NCBI GenBank assembly: GCA_002011165.2
Contig: MTMI02000001.1
Coordinates: 75,575-139,574 of the forward strand
DNA: 64,000 bases
Source of the DNA: Candidatus Mnemosynella biddleae
GTDB lineage: Archaea > Halobacteriota > Archaeoglobi > Mnemosynellales > Mnemosynellaceae
Reading direction: 5' to 3'
Shown: piece by piece, positions 24,116-31,899 of the stretch
Layout of the letters: each line of letters begins with the position of its first letter
How positions within the stretch are numbered: position 1 is the stretch's first letter
Made by a program: the position numbers and the translations under genes
The notes under the pieces: model-generated
What the model was told of the DNA's origin: nothing
The model's database searches: none
The model's input: the letters and a program-made list of their open reading frames with translations, nothing else

Positions 24116-26230
24116 ATGAGGGCTTCTGAGATCATAGAAAAAGCGAAAAAAGAGGGGAGAAGTGTTCTTACTGAAGTTGAGTGTAGAGAGATTCTAAAAG
24201 AGTATGGAATTCCTATCCCGGAAGGTTATCTTGCGAGAAGTGAGAGAGAAGTGAGAGAAATTTTCGCAAAAGTTGGAGCTCCTGCAGTCATGAAGATTGT
24301 ATCTCCAGATGTTATTCACAAATCTGATGTAGGAGGAGTTAAACTTAACATTCAAAGTGAAAAGGATGCAATTATCGCTTATAATGAGATTTTAGAAAAC
24401 GTGAAGAAGAACGTCCCTGAAGCAAAAATTGATGGTATTCTCATTCAGAAAATGATCCCAGAAGGAATTGAAACAATCATAGGAGGGACTTTTACACCTC
24501 AATTCGGTCACGCCCTCATGTTCGGATTAGGAGGAATTTTTGTAGAGATTATGAGAGATGTAAGCTTCAATATTGTTCCAATTTCTGAAGAAGATGCAAG
24601 AGAGATGATAGAAGAGATAAAAGGGAGGGCAATTCTAGAGGGTGTGAGAGGGAAGATCTCGGTTGATAAAGATGCTCTCGTAAATATTCTTCTTGCAGTT
24701 TCTTCACTTCTGAAAGATCATCCTGAGATCGTAGAGCTCGATCTCAATCCTGTTATTGCTCTTGAGGATTCTGCCTTTGCAGTTGATGCAAGGATGATTC
24801 TGGGAGAACCAAAATTCATTAGGGAAAGAGAATATACCAGAGAGGAGATTCTAGAGCAGATGAGGAGAATATTCTCACCAAAAGGAATTGCGATTATTGG
24901 GGCTTCTTCAGATCCCACAAAACTTGGTTATGCTGTTCTGAAGAATCTCGTGGAGTCTGAGTTCGATGGAGAGATCTATCCAGTGAATCCCAAGGGTGGA
25001 GAGATTCTTGGAAAGAAGGTTTACACCTCGGTTGAAGAAATTGATGGAGAAGTGGATGTTGCGGTTCTTGTCATACCAGCAAAGTTCATTCCTAATGAGA
25101 TTGAGAGACTCGGAAGGAAAGGAGTTGTGGGAGCGGTTGTTCTGGCTTCTGGATTTGCAGAAGTGGGAAACAAGGAGCTTCAGGAAGAATTGGTAGAAAA
25201 AGCAAGAAAACATAGAGTGAGGATTCTCGGACCAAACATCTTTGGATTCTATTATACCCCGAGGAGTCTTTGCGCAACCTTCTGTACACCGTATTACGAA
25301 AAGGGAGGTACTGCTCTTATCTGTCAGAGTGGCGGAGTTGGAATGGGAATAATAGGATACTCTCGTTCCAACAGAATGGGAGTTTCTGCAATAGTGGGAC
25401 TTGGAAACAAGAGCGATATTGATGAGGATGATCTTCTTGAGTTCTTCGGAGAGGATGAGAACACGAGAGTAATTGCGATGCACATGGAAGATATGAAAGA
25501 TGGACGATCCTTCATAGAGGTTGCAACAAGAGTTTCGAAGAAGAAACCAATAGTTGTTCTAAAAGCAGGAGCTACTAAAGAGGGACAAAGAGCTGCAAGC
25601 TCTCATACTGGAGCTCTTGGAGGAGATCTCGCAATTTATGATGCAGTTTTCAAAAAAGCAGGAATTATCAGAGCCTCAAATCTTGAAGAGATGCTCGATA
25701 TAGCGAGAGCTTTGAACCTACTCCCAGTTCCAAAAGGGGAGAACGTGCTCATTCTTACGGGGGCAGGAGGTCTTGGAGTTCTTTTAGTTGATGCCTGTGT
25801 GAAACATGGACTAAAATTGATGAGGCTTCCTGATGATCTTGACGCAAAGTTCAGAGAATATATTCCTCCATTTGGTGCAACTGGAAATCCAGTCGACATA
25901 ACAGGAGGGGAGCCTCCCGAAACTTATGAGGCGACTCTGAAGATTGCTCTTGAAGATGACAGAGTGCATGCGATCATTATAGGATACTGGCATACTCTCA
26001 TAACACCGCCAATGGCATTTGCTCAAGCTGTTATTAGAGCAAAGGAGGAAGCTGAGAAGAAAGGAAAGAGGAAACCAATGGTTGCAGTTCTAGCTGGAGA
26101 TGTCGAAGTTGAGGAGGCTTCGAGATATCTCGAAGAACGCGGAATTCCCGCTTTTCCATATTCATCCGAAAGAGCTGTAGCTGTGATGGGGGCTCTTTAC
26201 AAATGGGCGAGAAGAGCAGGAAAGATTTGA
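24116..26230 (+). CDS. ADP-forming acyl-CoA synthetase, fused (beta-alpha order)
   Basis: A 704-residue enzyme making ATP from acyl-CoA, ADP and phosphate. The N-terminal ATP-grasp (beta) part has APAVMKIVSPDVIHKSDVGG and LDLNPVIAL. The C-terminal alpha part has the CoA-binding segment FSPKGIAIIGASSDPTKLGY, a ligase region, and the phosphohistidine loop SSHTGALGGD. Many fused acetate-CoA ligases have the opposite order. Substrate (acetate, branched-chain, aryl or hydroxyacid) cannot be read. ATG 24116 follows GAGGTG at 24104; an in-frame GTG at 24107 overlaps that site. Confidence 0.88.
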   Translation: MRASEIIEKAKKEGRSVLTEVECREILKEYGIPIPEGYLARSEREVREIFAKVGAPAVMKIVSPDVIHKSDVGGVKLNIQSEKDAIIAYNEILENVKKNVPEAKIDGILIQKMIPEGIETIIGGTFTPQFGHALMFGLGGIFVEIMRDVSFNIVPISEEDAREMIEEIKGRAILEGVRGKISVDKDALVNILLAVSSLLKDHPEIVELDLNPVIALEDSAFAVDARMILGEPKFIREREYTREEILEQMRRIFSPKGIAIIGASSDPTKLGYAVLKNLVESEFDGEIYPVNPKGGEILGKKVYTSVEEIDGEVDVAVLVIPAKFIPNEIERLGRKGVVGAVVLASGFAEVGNKELQEELVEKARKHRVRILGPNIFGFYYTPRSLCATFCTPYYEKGGTALICQSGGVGMGIIGYSRSNRMGVSAIVGLGNKSDIDEDDLLEFFGEDENTRVIAMHMEDMKDGRSFIEVATRVSKKKPIVVLKAGATKEGQRAASSHTGALGGDLAIYDAVFKKAGIIRASNLEEMLDIARALNLLPVPKGENVLILTGAGGLGVLLVDACVKHGLKLMRLPDDLDAKFREYIPPFGATGNPVDITGGEPPETYEATLKIALEDDRVHAIIIGYWHTLITPPMAFAQAVIRAKEEAEKKGKRKPMVAVLAGDVEVEEASRYLEERGIPAFPYSSERAVAVMGALYKWARRAGKI

Positions 26231-26883
26231 TTGCTCTGCATATAATCGCTGAGAACAGACCAGGAGTTCTCAGAGATATAACTCAGGTGATAGCATCGAA
26301 AGGTGGGAATATCACCTATCTACAATCTTTTATTGTTGAAAGGGGTGTAAACGAGGGGAAGAGCAGTATTTATGCTGAAATTGAGAATATAAAGGCTGAA
26401 GATGTTCTCAATGATATTCGAGATCTACCAGTTGTTTACAATGCTGAAGAAGTTCCGCCCTTCATAGATGTTTACGGAAAACGAGTGATTATCATTGGTG
26501 CAGGCGCTCAGGTTGCTCAAGTTGCTATGGGAGCAATCAGCGAGGCTGATAGGCATAACATCAGAGGTGAGAGGATTAGTGTAGACACAATTCCGCTTGT
26601 GGGAGAAGAAACAATAGGAACAGCTGTAAATGCTGTTTCAAGGCTTCACAGAGCCTCAATTCTTGTTCTCGCTGGATCTCTGATGGGAGGAAGTATTAGT
26701 AAAGAAGTTGATAGATTGAGATCTCTGGGAATCCCAGTCATTTCCCTAAATATGGCTGGAAGTGTTCCAGAACATGCAGATCTTGTTGTAACTGATCCAG
26801 TTCAAGCCGGAACTTTTGCGGTGATGCATATAGCAGAGACTGCATCATTTGATATTTCTAAGTTGAAAAAAAGGAGATTCTAA
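26203..26883 (+). CDS. ACT-domain regulatory protein (DUF5612)
   Basis: A 226-residue protein. The N-terminal ACT domain has AENRPGVLRDITQVIASKGG. The conserved C-terminal DUF5612 domain contains VIIIGAGAQVAQVAMGAISEAD, ISVDTIPLVGEETIGTAV and HADLVVTDPVQAG. ACT domains bind small ligands, usually amino acids. The start lies 28 nt inside the acyl-CoA synthetase gene. A TTG at 26227 giving a TTGA junction is an alternative. Coupling to the synthetase suggests sensing a related metabolite, which is inference. Confidence 0.78.
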   Translation: MGEKSRKDLIALHIIAENRPGVLRDITQVIASKGGNITYLQSFIVERGVNEGKSSIYAEIENIKAEDVLNDIRDLPVVYNAEEVPPFIDVYGKRVIIIGAGAQVAQVAMGAISEADRHNIRGERISVDTIPLVGEETIGTAVNAVSRLHRASILVLAGSLMGGSISKEVDRLRSLGIPVISLNMAGSVPEHADLVVTDPVQAGTFAVMHIAETASFDISKLKKRRF

Positions 26884-27590
26884 AAACTTAAACACTCAAA
26901 CTCCTTCAATCTCTCCTTCAACTCATCCTCCATTCTCCTCTTAACCTCTTCCAGCTTCATTCTAAGTTCCTCTGAGATTTCCTCTTTGAGAATAGAGTTT
27001 ACGAGTTGAAGAACATGATTTGCTCCTGCAACTTCTTTATCACAATCTCTTCCAAATCTTGGGGCTCTACAATTATAACAGATGGAGAGAGCGAATCTAT
27101 TCAGATTCTCCTCGCTGATCTCCTTACCTATAATCTCTTTAACTGCTTCTCTTGTTGAAGTGCATGGAGATTCTCTGAGAATTTCTACGTTTTCCAATTT
27201 TCTTCCTTTTAGCTTAACTTTAAATTCTGGAATTCCGAAATGCTTTGCATACTCGTCAATCTCCTCAATTCCAGTATCATCTCTTAGCATACACATAGTT
27301 TTTGGAATGACAATCCTAGAATTGATCTCATGAATCTGTCTGTGAAAACCTCTTCCGAAAGATACACCGAGAATCATTGGTTTTCTCTTCTCTGCAACCG
27401 ATAGAACAACGTCAGGGTGGCGATGATATGAAATGTAGAGATTGCACTCCGGTAACTCTACTTCAAGTTCATCATCTATAATCTGTGAGAGAGGCATCGG
27501 AATGAAGATCCACTCCACTCTGAAGACTCTCCCAATGTTCTTATATGCTCTATCTCCGTATTTCCCATCACTAATTATCCCAATCCTCAT
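26880..27590 (-). CDS. DUF166 family protein
   Basis: A 236-residue archaeal protein matching DUF166. It starts RIGIISDGKYGDRAYKNI, has CNLYISYHRHPDVV in the middle, and the conserved SICYNCRAPRFGRDCDKEV with cysteines plus CTSTREAVKE toward the end. The family was once proposed as thymidylate synthase-like, but its function is not settled. The cysteines suggest a metal site. A small zinc ribbon ends 3 nt upstream on the same strand. Confidence 0.75.
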   Translation of the reverse strand: MRIGIISDGKYGDRAYKNIGRVFRVEWIFIPMPLSQIIDDELEVELPECNLYISYHRHPDVVLSVAEKRKPMILGVSFGRGFHRQIHEINSRIVIPKTMCMLRDDTGIEEIDEYAKHFGIPEFKVKLKGRKLENVEILRESPCTSTREAVKEIIGKEISEENLNRFALSICYNCRAPRFGRDCDKEVAGANHVLQLVNSILKEEISEELRMKLEEVKRRMEDELKERLKEFECLSF

Positions 27591-27593
27591 GCA

Positions 27594-27761
27594 TCAGAAT
27601 CTCCTTATGTCTTTCAATTTTTTCTCACAATCAAAGCAGTATTTCTTTTCGAGATCTGTAAGAAATTCCTTTCCACAGTCTTTACATCTGACTTTTTTCA
27701 GCGAACTCCTATATTTCGCAAGAGTTGGAACATCAAAACATCTGCACTCTTCGAATTTCAT
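27594..27761 (-). CDS. Small zinc-ribbon protein (55 aa)
   Basis: A 55-codon frame directly upstream of the DUF166 gene. It encodes KFEECRCFDVPTLAKYRSSL, then CKDCGKEF and CFDCEKKL, with cysteine pairs typical of a zinc ribbon. A leftward TATA-like tataaaat lies about 50-60 nt upstream (27812-27825). It probably forms a two-gene unit with DUF166. A GTG two codons earlier is an alternative start. No named family. Confidence 0.6.
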   Translation of the reverse strand: MKFEECRCFDVPTLAKYRSSLKKVRCKDCGKEFLTDLEKKYCFDCEKKLKDIRRF

Positions 27762-27861
27762 TTTCACTCAGCTCCAAAATCATTCTCGCAAATCGTTGAG
27801 ATTTAATCCATTTTATATGTTGCTGTTTTTCTCTATCCATGAGTCTGATATGAATGTTAAA

Positions 27862-28545
27862 CTAAAAAAGTAGATCAGAAAGCAGAGATCTCTCCACATC
27901 ACAGAGCTCTGAGAACTCGCACTTTGGGCACTTTTCCTTCTTTGGCGGAAGTTTTCCACTGTAAATCGAGAATATTTTATCTCTTATTCTAATTACATTT
28001 CTTCTATCTGAAAATCTGATTTTTTGTTCTCTGATGATACCATAAGGTGCATAATCCACGTATCCTTTTCTAACTCTTCCAAATCGCTCTTCAGCAAGCA
28101 TTGCATATGCAGTTAACTTTATTCTGTCAGATCTATAGATTCCCTGAGATGGGGGTTTGGAAGTTCTTAAAATAACGGGAATTGGTTCATCAGAAAGAAC
28201 AATTTTATCTAGAATTCCGCTCATTCTGAGTCTTTCTGAGAAGAGTTCGACATCAATTTCATAATTTTCTTCCTTGTAATTTTCAGAACATCGTAGTTTA
28301 ACGGCTCTAAAGATCTCGAGATCTTCACTCTTCAGATAAGGATGAGTTTGAAGAATTGTTTTAAAAACATCCGAAATTTCAATCTTATTTGGATACAAAG
28401 AGTATCGAGAAAATACCTCTTTCCAGAAAATTCTTTTGAGAGATTCTTCCTTTTTCTCTTCTAAATTATATCCATTAACCACGAAATATACCATTCTAGG
28501 ACATCTTAAATAGAGTGAGATGTCTGAGACTCTTACGAATGACAT
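27862..28545 (-). CDS. Cas4-like RecB-family protein with altered active site
   Basis: A 227-residue Cas4/RecB-type protein. It has the N-terminal cysteine in YLRCPRMVYF, the aspartate motif SGILDKIV, and the Q/Y-motif position KLTAYAMLAEE. A C-terminal Fe-S cysteine triplet CPKCEFSELC completes four cysteines. At the E-x-K position it reads VILRTSK, so the catalytic Glu and Lys appear replaced by Ile and Arg. It may be an inactive nuclease or use shifted residues. It lies 1.3 kb from the CRISPR array but points away, with a tRNA and an amidotransferase between. Confidence 0.7.
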   Translation of the reverse strand: MSFVRVSDISLYLRCPRMVYFVVNGYNLEEKKEESLKRIFWKEVFSRYSLYPNKIEISDVFKTILQTHPYLKSEDLEIFRAVKLRCSENYKEENYEIDVELFSERLRMSGILDKIVLSDEPIPVILRTSKPPSQGIYRSDRIKLTAYAMLAEERFGRVRKGYVDYAPYGIIREQKIRFSDRRNVIRIRDKIFSIYSGKLPPKKEKCPKCEFSELCDVERSLLSDLLF

Positions 28546-28577
28546 TTAATTTTGATTTTTACTGAGAAGAAATAAAG

Positions 28578-28587
28578 TTTTATATAA
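28578..28587 (+). promoter_or_regulatory. TATA box of the amidotransferase gene
   Basis: TTTTATATAA is centred about 27 nt before the ATG at 28610, implying a leaderless or near-leaderless transcript. Confidence 0.5.
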
Positions 28588-28609
28588 ACTTCCAAAGAAT
28601 GAGAAAGGT

Positions 28610-29275
28610 ATGCTAAAAATTCTTGCAATTATCCATGCGGAAAATGAAAGGATGGGGTTCATAGAAGATTTTCTCGAAGAGAAAGAAATTGAATATGAAT
28701 ATTTGAGATATTACAGAGGAGAGAATATAAAGAGATGGGATTTCACCCATTTAATCATCATGGGAGGGCCTATGGGAGCATACGAAGAGAAAAAATATCC
28801 TTTTCTCGAAGAAGAAAAGAGAGTTATTCTAAGAGCTTTTAAAAGGAATATTCCAATTCTTGGAATTTGTCTTGGAGCACAGTTAATAGCAAGATCTCTT
28901 GGCTCAAGAGTCTACCCGCATATCAGAGAGATTGGATGGTTTAAGATTTGGAAGAATGAGAGAGATGAGATCGCAGAAGAGATTCCAGAAGAATTTTACA
29001 CTTTCCAGTGGCATAATGACACCTTTGAAATTCCAAATAATGCTAAAATGATTTTCACAGGAGATCCAGTAAAGAATCAAGGATTTAGAATAGGAAATGC
29101 CATTGCACTTCAATTCCATCCAGAAGTCACGAGAGAGATGATAAAGGACTGGATTTCGGATGAAGAGTGTCTCACTGAGGATGAAAAGAAGAGAATTTTG
29201 AAGGACACAGAGAAATATATTAAAGAATCTCAAAAGATCTGCAGAAGATTGATGAATAATTTCTTGAAAATTTGA
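28610..29275 (+). CDS. Class I glutamine amidotransferase-like protein
   Basis: A 221-residue stand-alone amidotransferase domain. The nucleophile cysteine is in GICLGAQLIA, the His-Glu pair is in FHPEVT, and LIIMGGPMGAYEE is typical of the GMP synthase-related COG0518 group. The length and divergent sequence argue against the true GuaAa subunit; guaAb at 47.3 kb stands without it. Substrate unknown. The stop codon touches the convergent tRNA-Pro gene with no gap. Confidence 0.78.
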   Translation: MLKILAIIHAENERMGFIEDFLEEKEIEYEYLRYYRGENIKRWDFTHLIIMGGPMGAYEEKKYPFLEEEKRVILRAFKRNIPILGICLGAQLIARSLGSRVYPHIREIGWFKIWKNERDEIAEEIPEEFYTFQWHNDTFEIPNNAKMIFTGDPVKNQGFRIGNAIALQFHPEVTREMIKDWISDEECLTEDEKKRILKDTEKYIKESQKICRRLMNNFLKI

Positions 29276-29349
29276 TGGGGCAGCGCAGATTTGAACTGCG
29301 GTCCAGGCCTCCCAAAGGCCCGAGGATAACCAGGCTACCCTACTGCCCC
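29276..29349 (-). tRNA. tRNA-Pro (anticodon TGG)
   Basis: Read on the minus strand, acceptor GGGGCAG pairs with CTGCCCC. The anticodon loop TTTGGGA gives TGG between GGGCC and GGCCT. The T-arm is CAGTTCAAATCTG and the discriminator is A. A leftward AT-rich promoter-like stretch lies at about 29366-29380. Confidence 0.93.
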
Positions 29350-29401
29350 ACGATAAATAGAGATAACAGAGAGAATATTTAAAGGTTTTAGTCCTGCTAA
29401 G

Positions 29402-29803
29402 ATAACTTATTGAAGAGATTCTGTGATGTTTTCTTACCCAATTCCTAATTAAATGAGTTTTTCTATAGAAATCTCTCTTCAAATCCATCTAAATCCAAAA
29501 TCAACCTCTCTCATCAAATCAGGAATCTAATGTTCTTTCATCTCTTAACTCAAATTTTCTTTTAATTCAACAGTGTTAATGATGAATTCTGGTTTAAATC
29601 TCTTCATTTCAATCTTCTATCTCAACAGAATTTCTTCTTTTTATCTTTTCTTCTCTTAAAGAGGAGAAAATTTGAAAAGAAGAAAAATTAGAGAATCAGG
29701 GATATTTATAAATGAACTTCATCTTTAGAGATTCCTGACATCTTATAAAGGAGAGAAGCTCCAGAAAAGATTTTTATTGAGAAAGAAGAGAAAATTAGTG
29801 ATG
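29402..29803 (+). promoter_or_regulatory. CRISPR leader region
   Basis: A gene-free AT-rich stretch immediately before the conserved end of the array. TATA-like tracts (ATTTATAAAT at about 29704-29713, TTATAAAG at about 29743-29750) could start the crRNA precursor. Degenerate repeats are at the other end of the array, which confirms this as the leader side. Nothing coding is seen in 29350-29803. Confidence 0.65.
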
Positions 29804-31367
29804 GTTGAAATCAGACTAAAATAGGATTGAAATCTTTATCAGGAAGCAGAACTATCGCATCTGCAGAAGCTGTTGAAATCAGACTAAAATAGGATTGAAA
29901 TGAAGTTTATCTGAAATACGAGCTGCAAGCTTTCTGGTTGAAATCAGACTAAAATAGGATTGAAATAGCCCTTCTTGCCCGGTGTGCTTGTGAGTATGTC
30001 TAAAACCTGTTGAAATCAGACTAAAATAGGATTGAAATTGAGTCGTACTTAACAGAATGGTTGGGAATTACGTTGAAATCAGACTAAAATAGGATTGAAA
30101 TGCTTTAAGTAGTCTGCGAGCACGTGCAAGAACATACCGTTGAAATCAGACTAAAATAGGATTGAAATGAGGCACCATCTACGTAGAATGTCTTGTTCGG
30201 AGGAACAGTTGAAATCAGACTAAAATAGGATTGAAATCTTTTTCATGGATCTGGAACTCTACTCTCGAGTTTGGTTGAAATCAGACTAAAATAGGATTGA
30301 AATTCTTGGTCAGATGTCATGGAGCTCAGGAGCAGAAAGGTTGAAATCAGACTAAAATAGGATTGAAATTTTCCATGGGCAATAAGATACGACTACTACT
30401 ATCCATAGTTGAAATCAGACTAAAATAGGATTGAAATCACGTCTACTTTATCACTCCCATCTAAGCCCGTAACTGTTGAAATCAGACTAAAATAGGATTG
30501 AAATGTGATTGCATTCACCATATCTTCCGTGACTGCAACTCGTTGAAATCAGACTAAAATAGGATTGAAATTATTTACCGAGCTGGGGCGATGTAATGGA
30601 GCTAAGGAGTTGAAATCAGACTAAAATAGGATTGAAATAACGGGAGTGGGAGTGCAAGAACTGCGTCTACAACGTGTTGAAATCAGACTAAAATAGGATT
30701 GAAATAATAGCGGAAGCTCAGAATTCTCTGAAGAGGACATGTTGAAATCAGACTAAAATAGGATTGAAATTGATTCGACGGCTGCGTACATGACAGGATT
30801 CGTTACGTGAGTTGAAATCAGACTAAAATAGGATTGAAATGATCCTGATATTCCACCGCCCCCTTCTCGACGTGAGTTGAAATCAGACTAAAATAGGATT
30901 GAAATATTGTATATTCTTTTTTGAATGGTGGAGATACTTTAGTTGAAATCAGACTAAAATAGGATTGAAATATTTCAGGCGTGCTCAAAGCTGTTGGCGG
31001 TTATTTGTTGAAATCAGACTAAAATAGGATTGAAATGTGATCTATAAGCTCTTTAAGAGGTGAGGAAATGAGTTGAAATCAGACTAAAATAGGATTGAAA
31101 TCAACTAAAAGCAGCAATGGATAAACACATGCTTTTGTTGAAATCAGACTAAAATAGGATTGAAATTCTCCAACCCTCCTCATCTTTTTCTCGATCTCGT
31201 GATTGTTGAAATCAGACTAAAATAGGATTGAAATCGTTCCATTCTGATTGCCTTTTCAAGACCCTTTTCGAGTTGAAATCAGACTAAAATAGGATTGAAA
31301 GAACCCTCAGACGTTCCGCAGGTCATTCCTTTCCCTCGTTGAAATCAGACTAAGATAGGATTGAAAG
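29804..31367 (+). CRISPR. CRISPR array, 24 repeats, 23 spacers
   Basis: Thirty-base repeats starting GTTGAAATCAGAC and ending AGGATTGAAAT recur 24 times with spacers of 33-42 nt. Repeat starts include 29804, 29872, 29937, 30009 and 30072, with the last at 31338. The first 22 are identical. Repeat 23 (31272) ends in G, and repeat 24 has AAGATAGG and a final G, marking the old, leader-distal end. The ATTGAAAT end is the expected crRNA 5' handle for rightward transcription. The repeat resembles those I recall from Archaeoglobus. No cas1, cas2 or effector gene is in this window. Confidence 0.98.
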
Positions 31368-31453
31368 CAGATGACCGGATAAATGGCATTGAAGTCCTTC
31401 AGTGTCTGGATCCAGAAAACACTGTGAGATTTAGAATCATCAGAGAAAGATGA
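31367..31453 (+). pseudogene. C-terminal gene fragment at the array end
   Basis: A reading frame of 28 codons after the last repeat (ADDRINGIEVLQCLDPENT, then VRFRIIRER and stop). The stop overlaps the ATG of the next (broken) gene as ATGA, the normal operon junction of this genome. The frame has no start and runs back into the repeat, so it looks like the tail of a gene cut off where the array begins. The family is not recognised. Confidence 0.4.
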
Positions 31454-31896
31454 AGAGTGTTGGGTGGCTTAAGAGTTATATTAGGGAGAAGGGAATTGAT
31501 GCAAAAATCATAGAAGTCGGAAAAGCTTCAACTGTTAACGAGGCTGCAGAAGAATTTGATGCAGTAAAAGATAGATAATAAAATCCATTGTTCTCATTGC
31601 AGAAGATGAAGCTATAATTGCAATTGTTACCGGCACGTCATCTGTTGATTTGAAGGGGATCAAAGAGCTGATCGAAAAGAAAGTGGAGGGCGCAGGAAGA
31701 GAGGAGGTTTTACATCTCACTGATTTCCCAGCTGACGGTGTTCGTCTATAGGGCACGAATCAAGGTAATCCTTGATGAAAGAGTTCTAAGGAATGAGAGA
31801 GTTTACAGCGGTGGAGGAGGTGAGAGACATCTGCTCCTAATCTCTCCTTCTGAGATTGTGAGAGATGGAGCAATTGTAGCGAGGATAAGGAAGTAA
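31450..31896 (+). pseudogene. YbaK/ProX-type aminoacyl-tRNA deacylase pseudogene
   Basis: Three frames together rebuild a YbaK/EbsC-type editing domain of about 150 residues. The first gives KSYIREKGIDAKIIEVGKAS to a stop at 31576. The second gives IVLIAEDEAIIAIVTGTSSV and LKGIKELIEKK, then DFPADGV to a stop at 31749. The third gives SIGHES and then VILDERVLRNERVYSGGGGE to a stop at 31894. Each break looks like a single-base deletion (about 31573, 31745, 31764). Intact relatives hydrolyse mischarged tRNAs such as Cys-tRNA(Pro). The gene is dead unless the assembly has errors. Confidence 0.8.
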
Positions 31897-31899
31897 AAT

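Noticed and set aside
24908..25483. 191-codon open frame antisense to the acyl-CoA synthetase
   Set aside because: No motif and low-complexity composition; the sense gene is certain.
28610..29275. Assignment as GMP synthase glutaminase subunit GuaAa
   Set aside because: Longer than archaeal GuaAa, with divergent flanking sequence and far from guaAb; only the class I amidotransferase motifs are secure.
29521..29736. Inverted pair AGGAATCT / AGATTCCT in the CRISPR leader
   Set aside because: Eight bases 200 nt apart in low-complexity DNA; not distinguishable from chance.
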